Origin: a bacterium
GTDB taxonomy: Bacteria; Oederibacteriota; JAJYGY01
Direction: 5' to 3'
NCBI GenBank assembly: GCA_021790555.1
Contig: JAJYGY010000088.1
Span: forward strand, 1-7,642
Length of the DNA: 7,642 nucleotides
A program made the position numbers and the translations under genes. The notes under the pieces were generated by a model that made no database searches, was not told the origin of the DNA, and worked only from the letters and a program-made list of their open reading frames with translations. Of this stretch, positions 1 to 7,642 are shown one piece after another. The number at the start of each line of letters is the position of its first letter. Position 1 is the first letter of the stretch.

Positions 1-502
1 GCAGGTCGGGCTTGGCGTGCCCCAGGTGGTTGAGGGCCTCGAAGGCCATGCCGTTGGGGATGGAGGAGTCTCCGATGACGCACACCACCTTCTCGCTGCC
101 GCCCCGGATGTCGCGGGCCAGGGCCATGCCCGTGGCCGCCGACACCGAGGTGGCTGCGTGGCCCGCGCCGAAGACGTCGTAGGGGCTCTCGTCGCGCCGC
201 AGGAAACCCGAAATGCCGCCGTACTGCCGCAGCGTGTGGAAACGCCCGGCCCGGCCGGTGAGCAGCTTGTGGGTGTAGGCCTGGTGGCCGGTGTCCCACA
301 CGATGCGGTCGTCGGGGGCGTCGAAGACGGTGTGCACCGCCAGGCTCAGCTCCACGCTGCCCAGGTTGGTGGCCAGGTGCCCCCCGTTTTTCGACACCGT
401 CTCAAGGATCTTCTCGCGGATCTCGGCGGCCAGCTCGCGCCGCTGCCGGGGGCTGAAGCCCTTGATGTCGGCCGGCGATTGGATGGATTCCAGATACCCC
501 AT
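1..502 (-). CDS. dxs: 1-deoxy-D-xylulose-5-phosphate synthase, N-terminal part (3' end outside window)
   Basis: Dxs condenses pyruvate and glyceraldehyde 3-phosphate using thiamine diphosphate (ThDP). It is the cytosolic entry step of the MEP isoprenoid pathway. The first 167 residues are visible; the family is usually about 620 to 640 long, so roughly three quarters lies beyond the left edge. Visible family features are SPADIKGFS near the N-terminus, the conserved active-site region NGGHLATNLGSVEL (His42), WDTGHQAYTHKLLTGR (about 69-84), GAGHAATSVSAATGMA (about 112-127) and the ThDP/metal motif region VIGDSSIPNGMAFEAL (about 142-157). The motif reads GDS where GDG is usual. ATG at 500-502 is chosen because AAGGA (complement of 507-511) precedes it by 4 bases. 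It starts 19 bp after the ispA stop, so it is probably co-transcribed last in the visible series. Family assignment is firm; kinetic competence of the variant is not shown. Confidence 0.95.
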   Translation of the reverse strand, partial: MGYLESIQSPADIKGFSPRQRRELAAEIREKILETVSKNGGHLATNLGSVELSLAVHTVFDAPDDRIVWDTGHQAYTHKLLTGRAGRFHTLRQYGGISGFLRRDESPYDVFGAGHAATSVSAATGMALARDIRGGSEKVVCVIGDSSIPNGMAFEALNHLGHAKPDL

Positions 503-521
503 GACGTCCTTTCAAAAAAGG

Positions 522-1400
522 TTAATGGTCCCTTTCCACCACAAAACGCGCCAGGGCGCGCAGGGGTTCCGCGGCCCTTCCAAACGGTTCCAGGCGTTTC
601 AGGCCGGCCTGAAGCTCCTGGCGGGCCTTGCGCTTGGACTTCTCCACCCCGAAAAGGGCGGGATACGTGGCCTTGCGCAGCTCGGCGTCGCTGCCCACCT
701 TCTTGCCCAGCTTGGCCTGGCTGCCCTCCACGTTGAGGATGTCGTCGGCGATCTGGAAGGCCAGGCCGATGCGCCGGCCGAAATCGCGCAGGGCCGCGCG
801 CCGCGCCGGGGGGGCCCCCGCCAGCACGGCCCCGCATTCCACCGAGGCGGTCAGCAGGTCGCCGGTCTTGTGGGTGTGGATGTAGGAGAGCCCGGCGGCG
901 TCCAGGCGCCTGCCTTCCGCCTCCAGGTCGGCCGTCTGGCCGCCGATCATGCCGCGCGACCCGGCCGCCCGGGCCAGCAGGGCCACGGCCTCCAGGGCGC
1001 GCCTGTCCCCGGCCCGGCGGCCGCAGCGCGCCAGCAGCTCGAAGGCGAAGGTGAGCAGGCCGTCGCCGGCAAGGATGGCCGTGGCCTCGTCGAAGGCCTT
1101 GTGGCAGGTGGGGCGCCCCCGGCGCAGGTCGTCGTTGTCCAGGGCCGGCAGGTCGTCGTGGATGAGCGAATAGGTGTGCAGGCACTCGAAGGCGCAGGCC
1201 GCCTCCAGCACCCGCGCCGCCGGCGTGCCGCAGCATTCGGCCGAGGCCATCAGCAGCAGGGGCCGCAGCCGCTTGCCGCCGGCCAGCAGGCTGTAGCGCA
1301 TGGCGCGGTGCAGCTTGAGGGGCCGGGCCGCCGGAAGCAGCCGGTTCAGGCCCCTGTCCACCAGGGCCTGGCGGTCTTTCATGTAGGAAGCGAGGTTCAT
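522..1400 (-). CDS. ispA: Polyprenyl synthetase, farnesyl diphosphate synthase type
   Basis: This 292-residue class I trans-prenyltransferase should condense DMAPP with two IPP to farnesyl diphosphate, the precursor of squalene and so of hopanoids. E. coli IspA is 299 residues. Seen: GGKRLRP (41-47, diphosphate binding), the first Asp-rich motif DDLPALD (82-88) followed by NDDLRRG, GQTADLE (154-160), HTHKTG (175-180, conserved Lys), and the second motif FQIADDILN (215-223). The two-residue insertion in the first motif and Tyr77 five residues before it fit bacterial (type II) FPP synthases, so C15 is the likely product, though C20 cannot be excluded. In the second motif the usual last Asp is Asn223. 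The start ATG (1398-1400) shares bases with the hpnG stop (ATGA), and there is no clear Shine-Dalgarno ahead of it, which suggests coupled translation. The gene ends in VVERDH with TAA at 522-524. Confidence 0.94.
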   Translation of the reverse strand: MNLASYMKDRQALVDRGLNRLLPAARPLKLHRAMRYSLLAGGKRLRPLLLMASAECCGTPAARVLEAACAFECLHTYSLIHDDLPALDNDDLRRGRPTCHKAFDEATAILAGDGLLTFAFELLARCGRRAGDRRALEAVALLARAAGSRGMIGGQTADLEAEGRRLDAAGLSYIHTHKTGDLLTASVECGAVLAGAPPARRAALRDFGRRIGLAFQIADDILNVEGSQAKLGKKVGSDAELRKATYPALFGVEKSKRKARQELQAGLKRLEPFGRAAEPLRALARFVVERDH

Positions 1401-2116
1401 GGCACCCGGAAGGATGAGGAAAACGACTGTTTCACCAGCGAGGCCACGCCATGGGCCGCCCGGTCGCTGTGGATCCCCAGGCGGGCCAGCACCGGCCAGC
1501 TGGCGGGCCGCGGCAGGGCGTAGGCCGCCAGGGCCCCCAGCCGGAAGCTGCCGTCCGCGCCCAGGAAAAGGTTGAAATCCGGGATGCGCTCGCCCCAGCC
1601 GTCGGTGACGCCCTTGACGCAGTGGAAGGGGATCCCCCTCTCCGCCGCCAGGCGGGCCACGGTCACGGCCTCCATGTCCACCAGGGCCGCCCCGTGCACC
1701 CAGCCCAGGCGCCGCTTTTCCTTCTGGTCCGCCGCGCGCGGGCTCGTCACCAGCCAGCATTCCGGGCCGGCCAGGGAGGTCGGGGCCGCGGGATAGCGCT
1801 TGCCGCCCCTGGCGTCGATCACGCCCGAGACCAGGTAGGCCCTGCCGGGCACCCAGGGCGAATCCAGGGCGCCCGCCCAACCGGCCGAAACCACGGCCTT
1901 GAGGGGCCCCTGCTTCTCCGCCTGGACGAAGGCGCGCTCCGCGGCTCCGGCGCCGACGCCCGCGCAGGCCGCCAGGAAATCCTCGCCGCCCGGGGGCCCC
2001 AGCCACAGGTCCACGCCCTCGCGGCGCAGGTGGCGCCAGCCCTTCACCAGGGGCTTCAGCTCCCCCCTCAGGGCGGCGATCACCGCCACCCTGCCCTCCC
2101 CATTTTTTTCGTCCAC
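1397..2116 (-). CDS. hpnG: Hopanoid-associated nucleoside phosphorylase/nucleosidase HpnG
   Basis: A 239-residue member of the purine nucleoside phosphorylase/MTA-nucleosidase fold. In hopanoid pathways HpnG removes adenine from adenosylhopane, giving the (phospho)ribosylhopane that leads to bacteriohopanetetrol. Seen: an N-terminal beta strand VAVIAALRGELKPL (10-23), the Gly-rich CAGVGAGAAERA (51-62), VVSAGWAGALD (75-85), the conserved Met-Glu of VDMEAVTVARLA (M148, E149; ribose contact in the family) and GIPFHCVKGVTDG (161-173), whose Asp172 sits where the family has its base-protonating Asp. It follows hpnA by 16 bp and overlaps ispA by 4 bases (ATGA). The start is a GTG (2114-2116), supported by a good Shine-Dalgarno. 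Assignment rests on these motifs plus position in a hopanoid cluster; MTA/SAH nucleosidase is the main alternative but unlikely in this context. Confidence 0.9.
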   Translation of the reverse strand: MDEKNGEGRVAVIAALRGELKPLVKGWRHLRREGVDLWLGPPGGEDFLAACAGVGAGAAERAFVQAEKQGPLKAVVSAGWAGALDSPWVPGRAYLVSGVIDARGGKRYPAAPTSLAGPECWLVTSPRAADQKEKRRLGWVHGAALVDMEAVTVARLAAERGIPFHCVKGVTDGWGERIPDFNLFLGADGSFRLGALAAYALPRPASWPVLARLGIHSDRAAHGVASLVKQSFSSSFRVP

Positions 2117-2121
2117 GTCGT

Positions 2122-2126
2122 CCTCC
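2122..2126 (-). promoter_or_regulatory. Ribosome-binding site of hpnG (supports GTG start)
   Basis: On the minus strand GGAGG lies 5 bases before the GTG at 2114-2116. No ATG is available near this position, and the next in-frame GTG codons (around residues 10 and 12) would cut into the first beta strand, so this site decides the start. The hpnA stop (2133-2135) lies only a few bases upstream. Confidence 0.75.
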
Positions 2127-2132
2127 GGCCCC

Positions 2133-3122
2133 TCAGGGGGCGAAGCCCTTTTCCCGGAACCAATCCACCGCCGCGCGCAGGGCCGGCTCGACGGGCAGCT
2201 GGCGCAGGCCGAGCTCCCGCCGGGCGCGCGCGCTGGAAGCGAACATCTTCTTGCGGCTCATGCGGACCTCCTCCAGGGTGGCCCGGGGCTCGCGCCCCAG
2301 CAGCCGGCCCGTGAAGGTCTCCTCAAACAGGGCGTAGGCCGCGGCCAGGGCCCTGGGGATGCGGATCCCGGGCGACGGCAGCCCGGTGATGGCCGACAGC
2401 AGGTCCAGGATCCGCTTCAGGGTCAGGTCCTCCCCGCCCAGGATGTGGCGCCGGCCGGGCAGGCCCCTTTCCAGGGCCTCGGCATGCACCCGGGCCACCT
2501 CGGCCACGTCCACCAGGTTCAGCCCGGTGTCCACGTAGGCCGGAAACCGGCCCTTGAGGAAGTCCACGATGATCCTTCCCGTGGGCGTGGGCCTGGCGTC
2601 GCCGGGCCCCACGGGCGTGGTGGGGTTGAGCACCACCACGGGCAGGCCGGCTTCGGCCGCGGCCAGGGCCTCCCTTTCGGCCAGGAACTTGGACCGCTTG
2701 TAGTGCCCCACCATGTCCGCCAGCCCCACCGGCTCGTCCTCGTCGGTGGGCCGTCCGTCGGCGCGGAACCCCATGGTGGCCACGCTGGACGTATAGACCA
2801 CCCGCTTCAGCCCCGCCTCGCCCGCCAGGCGCAGCAGTTCGCGCGTGCCCTCCACGTTGGCCCGGTACAGGGGCCCCGGGTCCGGGATCCACAGGCGGTA
2901 GTCGGCGGCCACGTGCACCAGGGCCTCGCAGCCCTCCAGCGCGCCGGCCAGGGACTCGGGCCGCTGCAGGTCTCCCCGGAACAGCTCCCCGCCCAGCCCC
3001 TCCAGGCCCTCCAGGCGGCTGGTGGCGCGCACCAGCAGGCGCAGGCGCGCCCCCCGCGCCCGCAGGGCCCGCGCCACGTGGCCCCCCACGAAACCGGTCG
3101 CGCCGGTGAGAAGGATCTTCAT
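2133..3122 (-). CDS. hpnA: Hopanoid-associated NAD(P)-dependent sugar epimerase-like protein HpnA
   Basis: A 329-residue extended short-chain dehydrogenase/reductase. The N-terminal Rossmann fold begins at once with KILLTGATGFVGGHV, giving the GxxGxxG dinucleotide signature at G7, G10 and G13. It continues with FRGDLQRPESL (48-58), HVAADYRLW (70-78), the Ser-containing VVYTSSVATMG (108-118) and the catalytic Tyr141-xxx-Lys145 in GHYKRSKFLAE. Then come NPTTPVGPGDARPTPTG (166-182) and NLVDVAEVARVHAEALERG (202-220), all typical of the HpnA branch. The substrate is not settled in the family. The name 'sugar epimerase' reflects homology, and a role in C35 side-chain processing is inferred from constant linkage to hpnH and hpnG. 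It follows the small unknown gene by 39 bp and is followed by hpnG after 16 bp. ATG at 3120-3122 is preceded by GGAGG at 5 bases. The C-terminus (about 250-329) is the variable substrate-binding lobe. Confidence 0.93.
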   Translation of the reverse strand: MKILLTGATGFVGGHVARALRARGARLRLLVRATSRLEGLEGLGGELFRGDLQRPESLAGALEGCEALVHVAADYRLWIPDPGPLYRANVEGTRELLRLAGEAGLKRVVYTSSVATMGFRADGRPTDEDEPVGLADMVGHYKRSKFLAEREALAAAEAGLPVVVLNPTTPVGPGDARPTPTGRIIVDFLKGRFPAYVDTGLNLVDVAEVARVHAEALERGLPGRRHILGGEDLTLKRILDLLSAITGLPSPGIRIPRALAAAYALFEETFTGRLLGREPRATLEEVRMSRKKMFASSARARRELGLRQLPVEPALRAAVDWFREKGFAP

Positions 3123-3135
3123 GCCGGCCTCCGGC
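3123..3135 (-). promoter_or_regulatory. hpnA ribosome-binding site inside a short GC hairpin
   Basis: Immediately before the hpnA ATG the minus strand reads GCCGG-AGG-CCGGC, a perfect 5-bp all-GC stem (3131-3135 with 3123-3127) and a 3-base loop. The Shine-Dalgarno GGAGG (3128-3132) is formed by the loop plus two stem bases. If it folds in the mRNA it would mask the site and lower hpnA translation. Presence is read directly; function is inference, and GC-rich DNA makes such stems by chance. Confidence 0.45.
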
Positions 3136-3161
3136 CGCCGGGGCGCGCGCGGGGCGCCATG

Positions 3162-3583
3162 TCAGTCCAGGGGCTCGGGCATCAGGGCCACGTGCTTCTC
3201 GCCGGCGGCCAGGCGCTCCTCGCGCCTCTTCACCCAGTCCTTCCACTGCCGGCCGGCGGCGCAGTCGCGGCCGCTGAATTCCAGCCGGGCGATCCGGTCG
3301 AAGCTTAGGCTCCGCTTCTCCGGCGCCCCGGGGCTGTAGTAGCGCACCAGGGATCCGGCCAGGCTGGGGCCCGTGCGGCGGTCGAAGATGAAGGCCTCCA
3401 CGCGCTGTCCGTCCTTCAGGGTCAGGGTGACGTCGCCCCGGTAGTCCAGGGCCTTGTCCAGGGCCTGGCGCAGTTCCTCCTCGCCGGCCGTCTCCGGCAC
3501 CCAGCCTTCCAGGTTCTCGCGCCGGGTCCCGGGCGCCAGTTCCATGGCGTCCACCTGGTCGCGGGTGAAGCGGGCCGTCTCGC

Positions 3584-3587
<4 letters not shown>
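3162..3587 (-). CDS. Uncharacterised 141-residue protein in the hopanoid operon
   Basis: I do not recognise a named function. The protein is 141 residues, soluble, with no signal peptide, membrane segment or cysteine pair (one Cys, C109). Residues 1-50 are charged and probably helical (ETARFTRDQVDAMEL; AGEEELRQALDKALD). Residues about 51-105 read as alternating beta strands: GDVTLTLKDGQRVEAFIFDR, then SLVRYYS, KRSLSF and DRIARLEFSG. This suggests a small SH3/Sm-like or PilZ-like barrel. A basic amphipathic helix follows (GRQWKDWVKRREERLAAGEKH, about 112-132). From memory, similar 'SGRD.AAG..W..WVK' tails occur in conserved hypothetical proteins of other bacteria, but I cannot confirm this. 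Its ATG overlaps the hpnH stop (ATGA at 3584-3587), with AGGAGG 7 bases upstream, so it is clearly a translated operon member, tied to HpnH production. It ends at 3162, 39 bp before hpnA. An accessory or regulatory role in hopanoid synthesis is inference only. Confidence 0.85.
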
Positions 3588-4681
<1,094 letters not shown>

Positions 4682-4700
4682 GATACTCCTCGAAATGGCC

Positions 4701-6704
4701 TCAGTCGGCGTGTGGAAGGGCCCGGGCGCAGGCGGCCAGGGCCATCAGTGGAAAGTACTGCCGGTACATGCCGTAGGCCAGGTAGAACACGCGGGGGAAG
4801 CCCGTGCCGGTGATGATGCTCTGGCGCGCCCTCCCCTCCCCCATGGACTCGTCCCAGCCCCCTTCGGGAAGCTGCCGGTCCAGCAGCCAGTCCAGGCCGC
4901 GCCGCAGGGGCTCGCTCCCCCCGTCCCCGGCGGCCACCAGGCCCAGCAGGGCCCAGGCGGTCTGCGAGGGGGTGCTGACCCCCACGCCGCGAAGCTTGGG
5001 GTCGTCGTAGCTGCCGCAGGTCTCTCCCCAGCCGCCGTCCGGGTTCTGGGCCAGGCGGATCCACCCGGCGGCGCGCGAAAGCGGCGCCTCGGCCGGGTCG
5101 AATCCGATGGCCCTCAGGCCCCGCAGGGCCAGGAAGGTTCCGTACAGGTAGTTGACCCCCCAGCGCCCGAACCAGCTGCCGTCGGCCTCCTGCTCCTTCA
5201 GCAGGAAGCGCACGGCCCGCTCCACCGGCTTGTCGGCGCGGGTATAGCCCTGGGCCGCCAGCATCTCCAGCATGCGGCCGGTGATGTCGGCGCTGGGCGG
5301 GTCCAGCATGGCGTTGTGGTCGGCGAAGGGGATGTTCTGGAAGATCATCTTGGTGTTGTCCTTGTCGAAACTCCCCCAGCCCCCGTTGCGGCACTGCATG
5401 GCGAATTCCCATTCCAGGGCCCGCCGGACGGCGCTTTCCTGGCGCCCCACCAGGGGATGCCGCACCCTGTCCAGGGCCAGCAGCACCTGGGCCGTGTCGT
5501 CGGTGTCGGGATAGAACTCGTTGTTGAACTCGAAGTACCATCCCCCCGGCTCCACGCCCTTGACCTTCACGGCCCAGTCCCCCCGGTGGCGAACCTCCTT
5601 GGAAAGCAGCCATTCCGCGGCCTTGGCCAGGCGCGGGTCGTCCTGGGGCAGTCCGGCCTCGGCCAGGGCGAAGACGGCCTGGGCCGTGTCCCAGACCGGG
5701 GACACGCAGGGCTGCATGCGGAAGGTGGGCTCGGGCAGGTCCTCGCGGGCCGGCTCCTCGATGCCCAGCTTCGCGAATTCGGCCCGGGCCCGCTTCACCC
5801 GCGGATCGTCCTCGGTGTACCCCAGGCAGCGCAGGGCGATGATGGCGTTGAGCATGGCCGGGTAGATGGCACCCAGGCCGTCGCTCATTTCCAGGCGTTC
5901 CAGGATCCACTTTTCGGCCCGGCGCAGGGCCAGGGCGCGCAGGGGGCGGATGTGCACCATCTCGGCCCAGTGCATGATCCTGTCCAGGCCGATGAAGAAG
6001 TTGCGCCAGGACAACAGCCTGCGGCGGTCGTGGCGCAGGCGCAGCACGGCGCCGGCCCGCCCTCCCACGAACAGCTCGTCGATGCCCCTCTCCGCCGGGA
6101 TCTTCTTGAAGGGCTTCTTGGCGTAGATGACGGCCAGGGGGATGAGGATGGAGCGCGACCAGGCCGAGATCTCGTAGATGTTGAAGTAGAACCAGCGCGG
6201 AAAAAGCACGATCTCCGGCGGGATGGCCGGGGCCGCGTCGTAGTCGTACTCTCCCAGGGCGCACAGGTAGAGCTTGGTGAAGGTGTTCACGGCCACCACG
6301 CCGCCGTGCTCCAGCACCCAGCCGCGGCATCTGGCCAGGCGGGGGTCGGAGGCGGGCAGCCCCATCAGCTTGGCCGACGAATAGCACTTCACCGAGAGCG
6401 ACAGGTTGCCGGGCCCCCCGGGGTAGATGCTCCAGCTGCCGTCCTCGTTCTGGGTGCGCATCATCTCCGCCAGGGCCCGCTTTAGGCGGCCCTCGTCGCC
6501 GCTTTCCAGCAGGGTGTGCAGGAAGATGTAGTCCGCCTCCAGCATGGCGTCGGCTTCCAGCTCGCCGCACCAGTAGCCTTCGGCGTGCTGGAGGGAAAGC
6601 AGGAAATCCCTGGCCCGGGCGACGGCCCGCCCCAGCTTGGAGGCGGCGGGCCGCTCCGGCCCCGGCAGGGCCGGCGATTCAGGTTCCTGGGTCTGTTTGA
6701 TCAT
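4701..6704 (-). CDS. shc: Squalene-hopene cyclase
   Basis: Shc cyclises squalene to hop-22(29)-ene (diploptene) and hopan-22-ol; the family is monotopic on the inner membrane. The protein is 667 residues, about 35 more than the Alicyclobacillus enzyme (631), mostly from the N-terminal 22 residues and small insertions. Seen: the acid motif DTDD (D400-D403), equal to the catalytic DxDD with central Asp402; QPCVSPVWDT (331-340); QW-type repeats NEDGSW (86-91), NGGWGSFDKDNT (440-451), EADGSWFGRWGVNYLYGT (506-523), NPDGGWGETCGSY (554-566) and LPEGGWDES (612-620); and the C-terminal GFPRVFYLAYGMYRQYFPL. In that last block F636, F640, Y644 and Y647 appear to match the cavity residues F601, F605, Y609 and Y612. 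All expected catalytic elements are present. ATG 6702-6704 lies 28 bp after the ispH stop with only a weak AAGG 11 bases upstream. A stop in the same frame just upstream and no GTG/TTG between leave this as the only plausible start. Confidence 0.97.
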   Translation of the reverse strand: MIKQTQEPESPALPGPERPAASKLGRAVARARDFLLSLQHAEGYWCGELEADAMLEADYIFLHTLLESGDEGRLKRALAEMMRTQNEDGSWSIYPGGPGNLSLSVKCYSSAKLMGLPASDPRLARCRGWVLEHGGVVAVNTFTKLYLCALGEYDYDAAPAIPPEIVLFPRWFYFNIYEISAWSRSILIPLAVIYAKKPFKKIPAERGIDELFVGGRAGAVLRLRHDRRRLLSWRNFFIGLDRIMHWAEMVHIRPLRALALRRAEKWILERLEMSDGLGAIYPAMLNAIIALRCLGYTEDDPRVKRARAEFAKLGIEEPAREDLPEPTFRMQPCVSPVWDTAQAVFALAEAGLPQDDPRLAKAAEWLLSKEVRHRGDWAVKVKGVEPGGWYFEFNNEFYPDTDDTAQVLLALDRVRHPLVGRQESAVRRALEWEFAMQCRNGGWGSFDKDNTKMIFQNIPFADHNAMLDPPSADITGRMLEMLAAQGYTRADKPVERAVRFLLKEQEADGSWFGRWGVNYLYGTFLALRGLRAIGFDPAEAPLSRAAGWIRLAQNPDGGWGETCGSYDDPKLRGVGVSTPSQTAWALLGLVAAGDGGSEPLRRGLDWLLDRQLPEGGWDESMGEGRARQSIITGTGFPRVFYLAYGMYRQYFPLMALAACARALPHAD

Positions 6705-6732
6705 CGTCTTGGCGACCTTGAAAACCGCTTCC

Positions 6733-7642
6733 TCAATTCAACGCCAGGGGTCCGGCGCCTTCCTGTTGCAGCCCCTTGGGCAGGGCGAAGCGCACGTCCT
6801 CGCGCCTGGCCTCCACTTCCTCCACCCGGGTGAAGCCGCGGCCCCGCAGGGCTTCCAGCACGTCCTCCACCAGCACCTCGGGCGCCGAGGCCCCGGCCGT
6901 CACGGCCACGGTGTCCACGCCGTCCAGCCAGGCCGGGTCGATGGCCGAGGCCTGGTCGATGAGGTGGCCGGCGGTGCCCAGGTTGCGCGAGACCTCCACC
7001 AGGCGGTTGGAATTGGAGCTGTTGTTCGATCCCACCACCAGGACCAGGCCGGCCTGGTGGGCCACGTTGCCCACGGCCACCTGGCGGTTTTCCGTGGCGT
7101 AGCAGATGTCCTGCGACTGGGGGCCCTGGATGTCCGGAAACTTCTCCTTCAGGGCCTGGATGATGTCCCTGGCCTCGGTCAGGCTCAGGGTGGTCTGGGT
7201 GAGGTAGGCCACCCTTTTGGGGTCGGGCACCGAAAGCGCGGCGACTTCCTCCACCGAGGAGACCACCTGGGTGGCCGCGGGGGCCTCGCCCAGGGTGCCT
7301 TCGATCTCGTCATGGTCGCGGTGGCCGATGAGCACCAGGGAATAGCCCTGCCTGGAGAACTTGACGGCCTCCAGGTGCACCTTGGTCACCAGGGGGCAGG
7401 TGGCGTCGATCACCTTCAGGCCGCGCTGCCGGCTGGTCTCGCGCACGGCCGGAGAGACCCCGTGGGCCGAATAGATCACCCGCTGGCCGAAGGGAACCTC
7501 GTCCACCTCGTGCACGAAAACCGCGCCCTTCCCGGCCAGTTCGCGCACCACGTGGCGGTTGTGGACAATCTCGCGCCGCACATAAATGGGCGCCCCGAAA
7601 GCCTCCAGGGCCATCTGGACCACGTCGATGGCCCGCACTACC
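6733..7642 (-). CDS. ispH: 4-hydroxy-3-methylbut-2-enyl diphosphate reductase, 5' end outside window
   Basis: IspH (LytB) is the last MEP-pathway enzyme. It reduces HMBPP to IPP and DMAPP with a 4Fe-4S cluster. The visible protein starts at ...VVRAIDVVQMALEAFG, so the true start and the first cluster cysteine (in the family's GFC motif) lie just past the right edge, about 10 to 15 residues away. The GTG at 7636-7638 is an internal Val codon, not a start. Numbering from that Val, the other cluster ligands are C81 (DATCPLVTKVH) and C179 (DICYATENRQ). Other active-site elements are EIVHN (His26), GHRDHDEIEGT (with the conserved Glu111/113 region), TQTTLS (148-153) and SNSNRL (208-213, the SxN diphosphate-binding motif). 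The spacing of the cysteines is close to that in E. coli. It is the most upstream visible gene of the operon; the promoter is not in view. It ends in GPLALN with TGA at 6733-6735. Confidence 0.96.
   Translation of the reverse strand, partial: VVRAIDVVQMALEAFGAPIYVRREIVHNRHVVRELAGKGAVFVHEVDEVPFGQRVIYSAHGVSPAVRETSRQRGLKVIDATCPLVTKVHLEAVKFSRQGYSLVLIGHRDHDEIEGTLGEAPAATQVVSSVEEVAALSVPDPKRVAYLTQTTLSLTEARDIIQALKEKFPDIQGPQSQDICYATENRQVAVGNVAHQAGLVLVVGSNNSSNSNRLVEVSRNLGTAGHLIDQASAIDPAWLDGVDTVAVTAGASAPEVLVEDVLEALRGRGFTRVEEVEARREDVRFALPKGLQQEGAGPLALN

Noticed and set aside
503..521. Possible terminator between ispA and dxs because of a run of T on the minus strand
   Set aside because: The T-run is not preceded by a stable GC hairpin, and a good dxs ribosome site follows at once; read-through is more likely.
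1401..2006. Minus-strand extension of the ispA frame upstream through hpnG
   Set aside because: The extra N-terminus is Gly/Arg/Pro-rich shadow of hpnG. Homology to prenyl synthases begins right after the ATG at 1398-1400.
1899..3308. Plus-strand open frame of about 470 codons opposite hpnG, hpnA and the small gene
   Set aside because: Low-complexity Gly/Gln/Pro/His composition and no domain; it crosses three well supported minus-strand genes.
7636..7638. GTG as the ispH start
   Set aside because: The open frame continues to the window edge, and the family has a conserved N-terminal cysteine motif just upstream, so this is an internal Val codon.

Overview
The window is GC-rich and densely packed. 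It carries eight genes, all on the minus strand, in transcription order ispH (5' end cut off) > shc > hpnH > small unknown gene > hpnA > hpnG > ispA > dxs (3' end cut off). Gaps are 16 to 39 bp, and two junctions are 4-base ATGA stop/start overlaps. This looks like one transcription unit whose promoter lies beyond the right edge and whose terminator lies beyond the left edge. No rRNA, tRNA, mobile element, CRISPR array or phage gene was seen, and no gene-free stretch exceeds about 40 bp.

The theme is hopanoid (bacterial sterol-like lipid) biosynthesis. Dxs starts the MEP isoprenoid pathway and IspH ends it, giving IPP and DMAPP. The IspA-type prenyltransferase condenses these to farnesyl diphosphate. 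Squalene is made by enzymes not in this window, and Shc cyclises it to hopene/hopanol. HpnH (radical SAM) adds a 5'-deoxyadenosyl group to give adenosylhopane, and HpnG removes adenine to start maturing the C35 side chain. HpnA is a hopanoid-associated NAD(P)-dependent epimerase/dehydrogenase-like protein of unsettled role. Between hpnH and hpnA sits a 141-residue protein I cannot name. It is the least explained part of the window.

Organism: a Gram-negative, high-GC bacterium. Gene content and the flavour of the IspA and Dxs sequences suggest a deltaproteobacterial lineage (Desulfobacterota or similar). This is inference by resemblance; other hopanoid producers such as Acidobacteria or Planctomycetes-like groups cannot be excluded. 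The system is mostly a recognisable hopanoid operon. Points for a second look are the small unknown gene, the non-canonical GDS thiamine-diphosphate motif in Dxs, the DDILN second motif in IspA, the C-terminal cysteine cluster of HpnH, and a hairpin over the hpnA ribosome-binding site.
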